This document shows positions 54,380 to 63,865 of a stretch of 64,000 nt of DNA, one piece after another. The DNA comes from Lachnospiraceae bacterium (GTDB lineage: Bacteria > Bacillota > Clostridia > Lachnospirales > Lachnospiraceae), in contig JAGATV010000041.1 in assembly GCA_017621075.1 (NCBI GenBank), forward strand, positions 99,989 through 163,988. Direction: 5' to 3'. How positions within the stretch are numbered: the stretch's first letter is position 1; each line of letters opens with the position of its first letter. Position numbers and translations under genes: made by a program. The notes beneath the pieces are model-generated. The model saw only the letters and a list, made by a program, of their open reading frames with translations, was not told where the DNA came from and made no database searches.

Positions 54380-55699
54380 TTACAGCTTTGTCATAACAAA
54401 AATATCATAGATTGCTTTGATGGCATCCTCAAAATCAGCATTTGCCACACCGATGATGATATTGAGCTCCGAGGACCCCTGGTCGATCATCTTGACGTTG
54501 ATCTTGCTGTGTGCCAGTGCGGAGAATATCCTGCCTGCAGTACCTCTGGCAGATTTCATCCCCCGCCCTACTACGGCGATCAGGGCCAGATCCGCTTCGA
54601 TATCTATGGAGTCGGGATTTGCCAGTCTGTGAATCCCTGCCACCACCTTCTGTTCCTTGTGCATGAATTCATCCTGATGTACAAATACAGTCATCGTATC
54701 GATCCCGGAGGGAACATGTTCAAAGGAAATCTCATTCTCCTCAAACGCCTGCAGGACCTTTCTGCCAAAACCGATCTCTGAGTTCATCATATCCTTTTCA
54801 ATGTTGATGGCACAGAAGCCTTTCTTGCCCGCAATGCCGGTGATAACATACTTTGACTTCTGGCAGGTGCTGCCCACGATCCAGGTGCCACTGTCCTCCG
54901 GAGCATTGGTGTTGCGGATATTGATGGGGATTCCCTCCTGGCGCACCGGGAAGATGGCATCCTCATGCAGGACGGTTGCTCCCATATAGGAAAGCTCTCG
55001 CAGTTCCCTGTAGGTAATGGTCTCAATGCTCTCAGGATTCTTGATGATGCGAGGATCTGCGATCAAAAAGCCGGATACGTCGGTCCAATTCTCATAGACA
55101 TCTGCTTTTACGGCCTTTGCAACGATGGAACCCGTCACATCGGAACCTCCCCGGGAAAACGTCTTGACGCTGCCGTCCGGCATGGCGCCGTAAAAACCGG
55201 GCACTACTGCATTCTTACACTTGGACAGTCGCTCAGACAATATCCCATTGGTCTTGTCGGCATCAAAATTGCCTTCCTCATCAAAAAAGATCACCGTTGC
55301 GGCATCGATGAATTCATAGCCCAGATACTTTGCCATCACGATACCGTTTAAATATTCTCCTCTGGAAGCAGCATAATTGCTGCCGGCCTTTTCCTGGAAA
55401 TTCTTTGCGATAACATCAAATTCGGCACCCAGATCCAGCTTCAGCCCCAGTCCTTCGATAATTTCATCATACCGTTCCCTGATGGCCTTCAGATCTTCAT
55501 GGAAATCCTTTCCTTCCTCCGCCAGGCGGTAACAGTCATACAACATATCCGTGACCTTGGTATCCTCCTTAAACCGCTTGCCCGGCGCAGAGGGCACCAC
55601 ATACTTTCTCTCTTTGTCTGCACGGATGATATTGCCTACTTTCTTAAACTGCTCGGCACTTGCCAGTGAGCTTCCGCCGAACTTTACTACCTTTGACAT
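54380..55699 (-). CDS. lysC: Aspartate kinase
   Basis: 439 residues. Phosphorylates aspartate, the entry step to threonine, methionine and lysine. KFGGSSLA (6-13) binds ATP and aspartate; FSRGGSDVTG and NWTDVSGF are kinase elements; two ACT domains at the C-terminus would allow feedback inhibition. It is the last gene of the ACT-hom-PGM-like-lysC operon, 35 bp after its neighbour. ATGAGGAGTG precedes the ATG. Confidence 0.94.
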   Translation of the reverse strand: MSKVVKFGGSSLASAEQFKKVGNIIRADKERKYVVPSAPGKRFKEDTKVTDMLYDCYRLAEEGKDFHEDLKAIRERYDEIIEGLGLKLDLGAEFDVIAKNFQEKAGSNYAASRGEYLNGIVMAKYLGYEFIDAATVIFFDEEGNFDADKTNGILSERLSKCKNAVVPGFYGAMPDGSVKTFSRGGSDVTGSIVAKAVKADVYENWTDVSGFLIADPRIIKNPESIETITYRELRELSYMGATVLHEDAIFPVRQEGIPINIRNTNAPEDSGTWIVGSTCQKSKYVITGIAGKKGFCAINIEKDMMNSEIGFGRKVLQAFEENEISFEHVPSGIDTMTVFVHQDEFMHKEQKVVAGIHRLANPDSIDIEADLALIAVVGRGMKSARGTAGRIFSALAHSKINVKMIDQGSSELNIIIGVANADFEDAIKAIYDIFVMTKL

Positions 55700-55734
55700 A
55701 ATAGTTCACTCCTCATAAAGATTTATTATAAAAA

Positions 55735-56934
55735 TTACTGTAAGAACTTATCCATCAGCTGATACCCTTCTGCCACGAAGATACCGCCTTTCTCCGCCTC
55801 AGCCTCGTTGTAATCCCAGGTATGCTCTTTAGGAGCCGTACTGTCATAGAGCATATAGGGAACACTGTCTGAGGTGTGGGTGCGCTTGCTGATAGGGGTG
55901 GGATGATCCGGAAGCACCAACAGTCTGAAATCCTCACCTGCCGCCTCCATCTTCTCCACTACAGGGCCGATGACCCGGGTGTCCAGATACTCGATGGCCT
56001 GGACCTTGCGCTCCACGCTTCCCTGGTGCCCCATTTCATCGGGAGCCTCCACATGGATGTAGCTGAAATCATATCCGTCCTGTGTCACAGCCTTTACCGC
56101 TGCTTCCACCTTGCCCTCATAGTTGGTGTGCAGGCCGCCGTTGGCACCCTCCACCAGGGCCACGCCCATGCCTGCGCCCACTGCGATTCCCTTTAACAGA
56201 TCCACCGCAGACACCATCATGCCCTTCTTGCCCGTCTTTTCCGTAAAGGAGGAAAGCATAGGCTTGGTGCCTGCCCCCCAGAACCAGCAGCAGTTTGCAG
56301 GATTGAGCCCCTGCTTCTTGCGCTCTATATTGATGGGGTGGTTTACCAGGATATCATAGCTTCTTTTCATCATTTCCCGAAGTTTTTCATCCCGGGGAAG
56401 ATACTGTCCGATGACAGATCCCAGCACATCATGGGGCGGTGTCAGCGGTACGACTTCTCCTTTGTCCCAGATCAGGCAGTGGCGATAGCTGGTCCCCACA
56501 TAAAACTGATAGGTCTCGTCTCCCAGTTCCTCTGCTACGGCTTTCAAAAGCACCCCGCAGTCCTCGGTACTGATCTCGGAAGAACTGTGGTCAATGATGG
56601 TCTTTTCCTCGAAAGGCACATCATCCTCCGAAATGGTGACGATATTACAGCGGATAGCAATGTCCGTATCCTTCATGGGCACTCCGATGCTCAGCGCTTC
56701 CAAGGGAGAGCGCCCGGAATAATATTTTCGGGGATCATATCCCATCACAGACAGGTTTGCGGTATCGGAACCGGGGTTCATCCCCTCCGGGATAGTGTGT
56801 ACCATTCCCACCTCGGAAACCTTGCTCAGTCTGTCCATATTAGGGGTCTTTGCATAGGCCAACGGTGTTTTGCCTCCCAACTCCTGTATGGGTTCGTCCG
56901 CCATTCCATCACCTAATACTACGATATATTTCAT
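55735..56934 (-). CDS. Cofactor-independent PGM-like protein, candidate homoserine kinase
   Basis: 399 residues, alkaline-phosphatase superfamily like ApgM. LGDGMADEP has the first metal ligands, DTANLSVMGYDP the nucleophile region, and LPDHPTPI with a following His/Asp (HTSDSVP) the second metal site. It lies between homoserine dehydrogenase and aspartate kinase, and no GHMP-type homoserine kinase gene is in the operon. In several bacteria a relative of this family next to hom is the homoserine kinase. The role here is inferred from position. Confidence 0.85.
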   Translation of the reverse strand: MKYIVVLGDGMADEPIQELGGKTPLAYAKTPNMDRLSKVSEVGMVHTIPEGMNPGSDTANLSVMGYDPRKYYSGRSPLEALSIGVPMKDTDIAIRCNIVTISEDDVPFEEKTIIDHSSSEISTEDCGVLLKAVAEELGDETYQFYVGTSYRHCLIWDKGEVVPLTPPHDVLGSVIGQYLPRDEKLREMMKRSYDILVNHPINIERKKQGLNPANCCWFWGAGTKPMLSSFTEKTGKKGMMVSAVDLLKGIAVGAGMGVALVEGANGGLHTNYEGKVEAAVKAVTQDGYDFSYIHVEAPDEMGHQGSVERKVQAIEYLDTRVIGPVVEKMEAAGEDFRLLVLPDHPTPISKRTHTSDSVPYMLYDSTAPKEHTWDYNEAEAEKGGIFVAEGYQLMDKFLQ

Positions 56935-56969
56935 GTCCGCATTTCCTCTTTTCTGCTTTTATGCCGATC

Positions 56970-58181
56970 TTATGCCAGTCGTATCCTTCCAAGGACACTG
57001 TCGCCCAGCTTCTCATACTTTGCAAAGAAATCCTTTTCCTTCATGACAGGTGTGAAATAGCCCACATCCTGGGTGCGCCCCTCCACGGTAAGCACTCTTC
57101 CGCCCGGGAAAGCAGCCTCGAGATCCTTCACCGAATGCGCCTTGGCTCTCACAAAGAATGCTCTCTCAGTCTCGGATACATCTGCCAGCTTTGCTTCTTC
57201 CTGATCCCAGAAACAGGTGATGACCTTGCCCTGATGTCTTGCACAGTCGATCACATCCGCAACCACGGCGCTCGCCGTAGGCAGCTTTCCGGCACCTTTT
57301 CCGTAATACATGGAATCACCCAGCATATTGCCGGTCACCAGCACTGCATTGAACACGCCGTTCACCATGGCCAGAGGATTTTCCTTAGAGATCATACAGG
57401 GCGCCACCATTGCCAGGGTGCTGCCGTCCTCAAAATTCCGGCTCATGGCAAGCAGCTTCACGGAACAGTTCGCAGCCTTCGCATAAACAAAATCATCGGA
57501 AGTGATCTTGGTAATGCCCTCTGTATAAAGTTTTTCGGAATCCACCGTCTTTCCAAGCATCAAAGAAGAGAGGATGGCGATCTTACGGCAGGCATCATGG
57601 CCTTCCACATCAGCCTCCGGATTGCGCTCTGCATATCCCTTTTCCTGAGCCCTTTTCAGTACACTGTCAAAATCAGCACCCTCTGTCTCCATCTTGGTCA
57701 GGATATAGTTGGTGGTACCATTCAGGATACCGGTGATCCCTTCGATCTTTTCTGCCGTCAAGGCACTGTTCAGGGGACGGATGATAGGGATGCCGCCGCC
57801 TACACTCGCTTCAAACAAATAGTTGCAGTTGTGTGCTTTTGCAATTTCCAGAAGTTCGGGACCGTGTTTTGCCACCAGTTCCTTGTTGGAGGTGCATACG
57901 CTCTTGCCTGCCTCCAAAGCCTGTCTGGTAAACTGATAAGCAGCGCCCACGCCTCCCATGGTCTCACAGACGATCTTCACGTCCTGATCCTGTAAGATCA
58001 GATTGAAATCATGCACTACCCTGTCACCATAAGGATCATCGGGGAAATCCCTCAGATCCAGGATGTACTTTACATGCAGTTCAATGCCGGCCTTCTTGTT
58101 CACCTGCTCCTTGTTATGTTCGATGACTTCTACCACACCGCTTCCTACTGTGCCATATCCCAAAACTGCTACATTGATCAT
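56970..58181 (-). CDS. hom: Homoserine dehydrogenase
   Basis: 403 residues. Reduces aspartate semialdehyde to homoserine. LGYGTVGSGV (8-17) is the NADPH-binding start; NGTTNYILTKME and EADVEGHDACRK are the catalytic elements; a C-terminal ACT domain is suggested by its last 80 residues. It is followed by the PGM-like gene 35 bp later and preceded by the ACT regulator. Confidence 0.95.
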   Translation of the reverse strand: MINVAVLGYGTVGSGVVEVIEHNKEQVNKKAGIELHVKYILDLRDFPDDPYGDRVVHDFNLILQDQDVKIVCETMGGVGAAYQFTRQALEAGKSVCTSNKELVAKHGPELLEIAKAHNCNYLFEASVGGGIPIIRPLNSALTAEKIEGITGILNGTTNYILTKMETEGADFDSVLKRAQEKGYAERNPEADVEGHDACRKIAILSSLMLGKTVDSEKLYTEGITKITSDDFVYAKAANCSVKLLAMSRNFEDGSTLAMVAPCMISKENPLAMVNGVFNAVLVTGNMLGDSMYYGKGAGKLPTASAVVADVIDCARHQGKVITCFWDQEEAKLADVSETERAFFVRAKAHSVKDLEAAFPGGRVLTVEGRTQDVGYFTPVMKEKDFFAKYEKLGDSVLGRIRLA

Positions 58182-58217
58182 AATTTATTCTCCGTTTCTG
58201 CCCTTGTGCGGGACTAT

Positions 58218-58661
58218 TTATTCTTTTGCCAGAACCTTGACATGATGGACACCCTTCTGGCTCTCCATCTGTTCGATCATCTTGGAAATATCTCCTGTGG
58301 TCTGCAGCACCTGAACACTGAGGCTCAGGGATGCGATCCCACTGATGGGAATACTCTGATGGATGGTCAGGATGTTGGCATGATACTCTGCGATGATCTT
58401 GAGTACATCCGACAAAAGCCCCGGCTCGTCATCCATCTGAAAAGTAAGAGTGATGGTAGTTCCCTGGGAATTGTCATGGAACTGAAAGATATCATCCTTA
58501 TACTTATAAAAAGAACTGCGGCTGATGCCCACTGCATCCACCGCTTCCTGAATCGTCAGAACCTTTTCCGACTCTAGAAGCCTCTTTGCTTCCACCACTT
58601 TAAGCAGCACTTCCGGCACCGCTTTCTGCTTTACCACAAAGTACCTGGCTGTCTCACCCAT
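58218..58661 (-). CDS. ACT-domain regulatory protein (PheB-like)
   Basis: 147 residues. The first 60 form a helix-turn-helix-like segment (EAVDAVGISRSSFYKYKD) and the last 75 an ACT domain (TLTFQMDDEPGLLSDV) that would bind an amino acid. It starts the operon with hom, so it may sense threonine or another end product. Function is unproven. AGGAAGATCG precedes the ATG. Confidence 0.85.
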   Translation of the reverse strand: MGETARYFVVKQKAVPEVLLKVVEAKRLLESEKVLTIQEAVDAVGISRSSFYKYKDDIFQFHDNSQGTTITLTFQMDDEPGLLSDVLKIIAEYHANILTIHQSIPISGIASLSLSVQVLQTTGDISKMIEQMESQKGVHHVKVLAKE

Positions 58662-58737
58662 GTGCGATCTTCCTGCTTTCTTCCTGAGATAACTCTTTTG
58701 TTTCCGTAGCGCGTACAGTTGTTTGCCACTGAGGGAT

Positions 58738-58766
58738 ATTCTAGCACAACCATTTCAGAAAGGCAA
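58738..58766 (-). promoter_or_regulatory. Promoter of the ACT-hom operon
   Basis: On the minus strand TTGCCT (58761-58766), 17 bp, TAGAAT (58738-58743). Confidence 0.55.
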
Positions 58767-58802
58767 GACCTTTTGCAAAAAGAAATGTATAAAAATTCAC
58801 AC

Positions 58803-58832
58803 AAAAAACGGAGCAGGAAACTCCTGCCCCGT
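58803..58832 (-). terminator. Terminator of glyA
   Basis: On the minus strand ACGGGGCAGGA and TCCTGCTCCGT with a TTT loop, followed by TTTTTTGTG. Confidence 0.9.
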
Positions 58833-58849
58833 CTGATATCACATAGATC

Positions 58850-60088
58850 CTAGATCAGAGGATACTTGTCGGTAAGGGTCTGAACGATGGCACGAGCCTC
58901 GGGAACCTTCTCCTCGCCGCCCTTGATCACCATTGCGATAGCTTCTGCAATCTTATCCATATCCTCAGTGTTCATCCCTCTGGAGGTCACTGCGGGAGTA
59001 CCCAGACGCACGCCGCTGGTCACGAAAGGAGACTGGGGATCGTTGGGGATGGTATTTTTATTGCAGGTGATATGTGCGGCATCCAGCAGCTTCTCCACTG
59101 CCTTGCCGGTAAGGCCATAGTTGGTCAGATCTACCAGCATCAAATGGTTGTCCGTACCGCCGGAAACGATCTTGATGCCTCTGTCCATGAGACCCTTGCA
59201 CAGTGCCTGTGCATTGTCGATGATGCCCTTCTGGTAAACCTTGAAATCATCGCTGAGTGCTTCCTTGAAGCATACAGCCTTGGCTGCGATCACATGCATC
59301 AGAGGACCGCCCTGGATACCGGGGAAGATCGCCTTATTGAAGTTGAACTTCTCATTTGCCTCCTGATTGCACAGGATCAGACCGCCACGGGGTCCGCGGA
59401 GAGTCTTATGGGTCGTGGTAGTCACCACATCCGCATAAGGAATGGGGCTGGGATGAAGACCTGCTGCCACCAGACCTGCGATATGAGCCATGTCTACCAT
59501 GAGGACAGCGCCTACTTCGTCTGCCACTTCACGGAACTTCTTGAAATCAATGGTGCGCGCATAAGCGGATGCACCGGCGATGATCATCTTGGGCTTGCTT
59601 GCCACAGCGATCTCCCGCAGTTTATCATAATCGATGAAGCCGTCATCATTTACACCGTAAGGAACAATGTTGAAATACTTGCCGGACATATTGACCGGGC
59701 TTCCGTGTGTCAGGTGTCCGCCGTGGTCTAAGTTCATGCCCATGATGGTGTCGCCGGGCTTACATACAGCAAACTGCACTGCCATATTGGCCTGGGCACC
59801 GGAGTGAGGCTGTACGTTGGCATAATCGCATCCAAACAGCTCTTTTGCTCTCTCGATTGCAAGATTCTCCACAACGTCGACACACTGGCAGCCGCCGTAG
59901 TATCTCTTGCCGGGGTAACCCTCTGCATACTTGTTGGTGAGGGGGCTTCCCATAGCTGCCATAACAGCTTTGCTTACCCAGTTTTCAGAAGCGATCAGCT
60001 CAATGTGGCTGTTCTGACGTGCCTGCTCGTCCAGAATGGCCTGGGCGATCTCGGGATCGGCGTTCTTGACTTCATCAAATGAATACAT
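58850..60088 (-). CDS. glyA: Serine hydroxymethyltransferase
   Basis: 412 residues, PLP enzyme giving glycine and methylene-tetrahydrofolate from serine. [14 protein letters not shown] contains the PLP lysine; the N-terminus has SENWVS and the middle HGGHLTHG. It provides one-carbon units to thyA and the purine genes of this window. TAGGAGGATTTT precedes the ATG. No glycine riboswitch is visible in the 90-nt leader. Its own terminator follows. Confidence 0.97.
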   Translation of the reverse strand: MYSFDEVKNADPEIAQAILDEQARQNSHIELIASENWVSKAVMAAMGSPLTNKYAEGYPGKRYYGGCQCVDVVENLAIERAKELFGCDYANVQPHSGAQANMAVQFAVCKPGDTIMGMNLDHGGHLTHGSPVNMSGKYFNIVPYGVNDDGFIDYDKLREIAVASKPKMIIAGASAYARTIDFKKFREVADEVGAVLMVDMAHIAGLVAAGLHPSPIPYADVVTTTTHKTLRGPRGGLILCNQEANEKFNFNKAIFPGIQGGPLMHVIAAKAVCFKEALSDDFKVYQKGIIDNAQALCKGLMDRGIKIVSGGTDNHLMLVDLTNYGLTGKAVEKLLDAAHITCNKNTIPNDPQSPFVTSGVRLGTPAVTSRGMNTEDMDKIAEAIAMVIKGGEEKVPEARAIVQTLTDKYPLI

Positions 60089-60181
60089 TACAAAATCCTC
60101 CTAGAATTTAATAAAATTGCCAAAATATAGTTTATTGTATCATAAACAGCCGGAAAAGGAAAGAGGTTTCAGAAGGGTATT

Positions 60182-60946
60182 TTATCCATGGATCTCATAC
60201 GCCGTATAATCATGGCTGTAGTGATACCCCAGCTTCTCTGCCAGCGCCACGGACCACAGATTCTGGGCATCCCACTTGGGATACCATCCCCGTTCCAGGC
60301 AGCTTAAGATCAGCTTTGCGCCGCAGATATAGGCCAGTCCCTTCCGGCGGTAATCTTTCCGGGTGCCGATCTCGATCTCGATCCCTCCCGGATAACCGGA
60401 ATAGGAGGAAGCGCCGGACAAAAGCTCTCCGTCTTTTAATATACAGGCACCCAGGCCCAACCGCTCATAGTCCGCATACTCCTTGTAGTTGACCACAAAA
60501 TCCCGGCTCCAGTCCTCCTCCAGACATGTGTGGTAGAGTGCTTCATCTATCAGTTTCAGTTCATAGCCTTCCGGCAGCGTGGATATAACGCCTGTCAGCT
60601 TCTCTTTATCAAAGATGTCCTTTTCCGTTTTGATGGCATAGCGTGACACCTTTTTGGCTTTTGCGCCATAGCAGTCCTCTATCACAGTATTCCAGCGCTC
60701 CTCCTGTGGAACGATGATCACAAAATCCGGCTTGCACTGCACCGGTCTGTACCGGACCAGTTCCTCATCCGGTTCCCCTGCCAGAAAAATAAAATCTCCC
60801 AGGGCCGCCATGGCAGATACCGGATGTTGTGTATCCTTTGCATAAACAGCTCCCATGGTGCCGGAAAGGGCGGACCAGATCAGGGATTCCTGCCAGTCTC
60901 CAAACAAGTGGGCAACAGTCCGGGTGTCGGTTACTCTTTGTATCAT
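60182..60946 (-). CDS. GNAT-family acetyltransferase
   Basis: 254 residues. The N-terminal half is unusual; the C-terminal half carries the GNAT core (GGIEIEIGTRKDYRRKGLA) that binds acetyl-CoA, then an SVALAEKLGY helix. The overall length fits GNAT proteins with an extra N-terminal domain (ZmaR-like). Its substrate is unknown. CAAGGAGACAC precedes the ATG. It is divergent from the lipid kinase gene. Confidence 0.85.
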   Translation of the reverse strand: MIQRVTDTRTVAHLFGDWQESLIWSALSGTMGAVYAKDTQHPVSAMAALGDFIFLAGEPDEELVRYRPVQCKPDFVIIVPQEERWNTVIEDCYGAKAKKVSRYAIKTEKDIFDKEKLTGVISTLPEGYELKLIDEALYHTCLEEDWSRDFVVNYKEYADYERLGLGACILKDGELLSGASSYSGYPGGIEIEIGTRKDYRRKGLAYICGAKLILSCLERGWYPKWDAQNLWSVALAEKLGYHYSHDYTAYEIHG

Positions 60947-61128
60947 TTTGTGTCTCCTTGTCAGTGGTTATATTATTTTCATTATATAGGCAAACGCCCT
61001 ATCTTTGCAACCACATTCCATCCTAAGCGCCGGCCCCTCAAAGCCTCCCTCTTTACGAATCTGCCTCCTACTGATAAAATGATCTTATCAATGTACTTTC
61101 GATACCAATTGCAAAAGACGAGGTCTGT

Positions 61129-62064
61129 ATGTACCATATCATTATTAACCCGGCGTCCCGGTCCGGATGCGGGCAAAAACTTTGGAAAGAACAGGTGGAG
61201 CCAACGCTTCGCAGAAAAAATATCCCCTTTTGCCATTACTTTTCCGAAAAGTGCGGGGATGTGGCCAGACTGGCCGCCTCCATATGCGCCGCTGTAAAGG
61301 AGCGCCCCCTCTTTCTGATCATCCTGGGCGGAGACGGAACCGTCAACGAAGCCCTGCAGGGAATCGATGACCCTGCGCAGGTTGTCCTGGGCTATATTCC
61401 CACCGGTTCCAGCAATGATCTGGCCAGGGACCTAAAGATTCCCAAAGATCCCCTGAAGGCACTGGATCTCATCCTGTACACCGGCAAGGTGCATTCCATG
61501 GATCTGGGCACTGTTACCTACGAGGACGGCAGCCTTAGGCGTTTTGCGGTCAGTTGCGGCATCGGCTTTGATGCTGCTGTCTGTGAGGAAGCAATGCACT
61601 CTCCTATCAAGGATACCTTAAACCGGATGAGGCTTGGCAAGCTCACCTACCTCGGCATTGCTCTAAAACAGCTTTTTGCCGTCAGATCCGTCTCCTGTAA
61701 GCTGACCCTTGACGATGGGGCTGCCGTCAACATCCGTAGCATCCTGTTTGTCACAGGTATGATCCACCGATACGAGGGCGGCGGCTTCCAATTTTGTCCG
61801 GATGCTGATGACCAGGACGGCATCCTGAATCTTTGTGTGGTAGGAGATGTGCCCCGGCTTCTGGCATTGTTTGCCCTGCCCACAGCCTTCTTCGGCAAGC
61901 ATTACTTTGTAAAGGGCATCACACCCTACAAGGCCTCCCGGGTAACCATAGAGACCTCCGTCCCCCTCTGGGTGCACACGGACGGGGAAGTGTCCCGAAA
62001 ATCCCACTCTTTTACCGCAGCCTGCACAGGTGAAGTCATTCGCATCATCACGGGAAATTCCTAA
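61129..62064 (+). CDS. Diacylglycerol/lipid kinase family protein
   Basis: 311 residues. GGDGTVNEAL (66-75) is the conserved nucleotide site of DagK/YegS lipid kinases, and IPTGSSNDLAR (91-101) follows. VHTDGE near the C-terminus is the usual last motif. GAGG lies 5 nt before the ATG. A TGATAA/TTATCA inverted repeat is upstream at 61072-61090. It is followed by the PAP2 gene, a plausible lipid phosphorylation pair. Confidence 0.92.
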   Translation: MYHIIINPASRSGCGQKLWKEQVEPTLRRKNIPFCHYFSEKCGDVARLAASICAAVKERPLFLIILGGDGTVNEALQGIDDPAQVVLGYIPTGSSNDLARDLKIPKDPLKALDLILYTGKVHSMDLGTVTYEDGSLRRFAVSCGIGFDAAVCEEAMHSPIKDTLNRMRLGKLTYLGIALKQLFAVRSVSCKLTLDDGAAVNIRSILFVTGMIHRYEGGGFQFCPDADDQDGILNLCVVGDVPRLLALFALPTAFFGKHYFVKGITPYKASRVTIETSVPLWVHTDGEVSRKSHSFTAACTGEVIRIITGNS

Positions 62065-62131
62065 AGTTTTTCTTAAGATTGATTAAGGATCGCAAAAAGA
62101 GATTGCAATTTCTTTTTGATGGGTTATACTT

Positions 62132-62827
62132 ATGAATGTTATGAAAAACAAGATGAAAAATTTTTATGCAAAATACAAACACGGCATTCCTTTGCTGTTA
62201 TATGGGGTCATTTACCTTACATGGTTCCGCTATCTGGAAACTACCGTCACAAAACATTATCGTGTGATACATATGGACATAGACGACCATATCCCTTTCT
62301 GTGAAGTGTTCGTCATTCCTTACTTTTTGTGGTTTGCTTATGTTTCGGTCGTAGTGCTCTATCTGTTTTTTAAGAACAAGGATGATTACTACAGGACCTG
62401 TATCTTCCTGTTTACGGGCATGACGATCTTTTTGATCATTTCCACGCTCTGGCCCAACGGCCACCATTTAAGGCTTGCGCAGATGCCCCGGGACAATGTG
62501 TTTACCCGCATGATCTCCTTCCTCTGGAAGACGGACACTGCCACCAACCTTTGGCCCAGCATCCATGTTTACAACTCACTGGGTGCACATTTTGCGGTGA
62601 TGAAATGCAAGGAACTGCAGAAAAAAAGAGGCATCCGTATCGGTTCCCTGATACTTTCCGCCTCTATCATTGCTTCCACGATGCTGATCAAACAGCACTC
62701 CGTATTTGATGTACTTACTGCTTTCGGGCTGGCCGCCATCATGTATGTGGTAGTTTACCGCTACGATCCTGTAATGGCTGTGCAGGCTATGCGTTCCGGA
62801 AAGCATGCCCGCCCCCAGGTCAGCTAA
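62132..62827 (+). CDS. PAP2-superfamily membrane phosphatase
   Basis: 231 residues with six predicted membrane helices. NLWPSIHVYNSLG contains the P-S-x-H phosphatase motif and KQHSVFDV the final His and Asp. An arginine-containing first motif, typical of PAP2, is less clear. It probably removes phosphate from a lipid or inositol lipid. It follows the lipid kinase gene in the same direction and is 9 bp from the convergent glycosyltransferase. Confidence 0.8.
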   Translation: MNVMKNKMKNFYAKYKHGIPLLLYGVIYLTWFRYLETTVTKHYRVIHMDIDDHIPFCEVFVIPYFLWFAYVSVVVLYLFFKNKDDYYRTCIFLFTGMTIFLIISTLWPNGHHLRLAQMPRDNVFTRMISFLWKTDTATNLWPSIHVYNSLGAHFAVMKCKELQKKRGIRIGSLILSASIIASTMLIKQHSVFDVLTAFGLAAIMYVVVYRYDPVMAVQAMRSGKHARPQVS

Positions 62828-62836
62828 ACAACTTCA

Positions 62837-63865
62837 CTAATTGAACTTGAATATCCGTTGGCAGAGCTTATAGCTTTCCACGGATATTTTTCTGCCGCTT
62901 TTTCCGGGCAGATTCATGGCGCCGCCCATGATACCGTGGCGCATATAAAAATACAACCCTTTGTCTTTTTCTTTCAGATACTGCCACAACTCTTTCTTCT
63001 TTGTCAGATTCTCCTCTGTGCCGGAACGGATCAAAAGCACGGAGGAAACAGTCATGATGATTTCCAAGTAATTGCGCATATACTGATACAGCCTCTTGTC
63101 CTGCATGATCTTTGTCTTATTCTCTACAAAGTAATCGATCATCAGCTTATTGACCTTGAGCTGCTGGTCGATCCTGGAGATCATGACGCTCTCGTTTACG
63201 GACTGATCTTCCCTGCCAATGTAGTAACGATAGAAATTCACATCCATATAATACATATTCTTCACAAAAGGAAGGGGCTCAAACACATAGAGATTATCTA
63301 CATAAAAGGTATGCTCCGGAAGCCTGATGCCATTGTCCTTCAAGAGCCTGGTACGAAAGATCACGGAATGCATCAGGATATAGTGTCCTTTGATAAAATG
63401 ATGGCAGTCCTCCCATGTGAACATCTCATCCTTGGGCAGGATGTGGCGGTAGCTCATGACCTTTTTGCGCTTCTCGCCCTCCTTCTCGTAGACATAATTG
63501 CAGACCAGCATATCTAAAGCCTTTCCGCCCCCTGCCAGCTCACGCAGCTTGTCCAGGATCTGCACATAGGCTTCTTCTTTTACCCAGTCATCGCTGTCCA
63601 CCACCTTAAAATAAAGTCCCGTGGCATTTTCGATCCCCGCATTGACTGCGGAACCGTGGCCGCCATTCTCCTTGTGGATCGCTTTTATGATGGTGGGAAA
63701 CTGGGCCGCATATTCATCGGCGATTTCCGCTGTCCTGTCCTTGGTAGAACCGTCATCCACGATCAGGATCTCCACATCTTCTCCTCCCACCAACAGAGAA
63801 TCGATGCACTTTCGCATGTAATTTTCTGAATTGTAACAGGGAATTGCAATGGATAATAATTTCAT
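62837..63865 (-). CDS. Family 2 glycosyltransferase
   Basis: 342 residues from ATG 63865. The GT-A fold has SIAIPCYNSE near the N-terminus, VEILIVDDGSTKDRT and a DSDDW metal-binding DxD. The C-terminal half is basic and helical. The acceptor sugar or lipid is unknown. An upstream in-frame ATG is not supported. A GTCTTTC/GAAAGAC hairpin (63877-63893) lies in the leader near its ribosome site. It is the last gene; 63866-64000 holds no other gene that I can support. Confidence 0.88.
   Translation of the reverse strand: MKLLSIAIPCYNSENYMRKCIDSLLVGGEDVEILIVDDGSTKDRTAEIADEYAAQFPTIIKAIHKENGGHGSAVNAGIENATGLYFKVVDSDDWVKEEAYVQILDKLRELAGGGKALDMLVCNYVYEKEGEKRKKVMSYRHILPKDEMFTWEDCHHFIKGHYILMHSVIFRTRLLKDNGIRLPEHTFYVDNLYVFEPLPFVKNMYYMDVNFYRYYIGREDQSVNESVMISRIDQQLKVNKLMIDYFVENKTKIMQDKRLYQYMRNYLEIIMTVSSVLLIRSGTEENLTKKKELWQYLKEKDKGLYFYMRHGIMGGAMNLPGKSGRKISVESYKLCQRIFKFN

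Noticed and set aside
56850-57995. Plus-strand open frame of 381 codons opposite hom and the PGM-like gene
   Set aside because: Antisense to conserved enzymes; no ribosome site or family signature.
60089-60181. Glycine riboswitch upstream of glyA
   Set aside because: The leader is only about 90 nt and shows no tandem aptamer-like structure.
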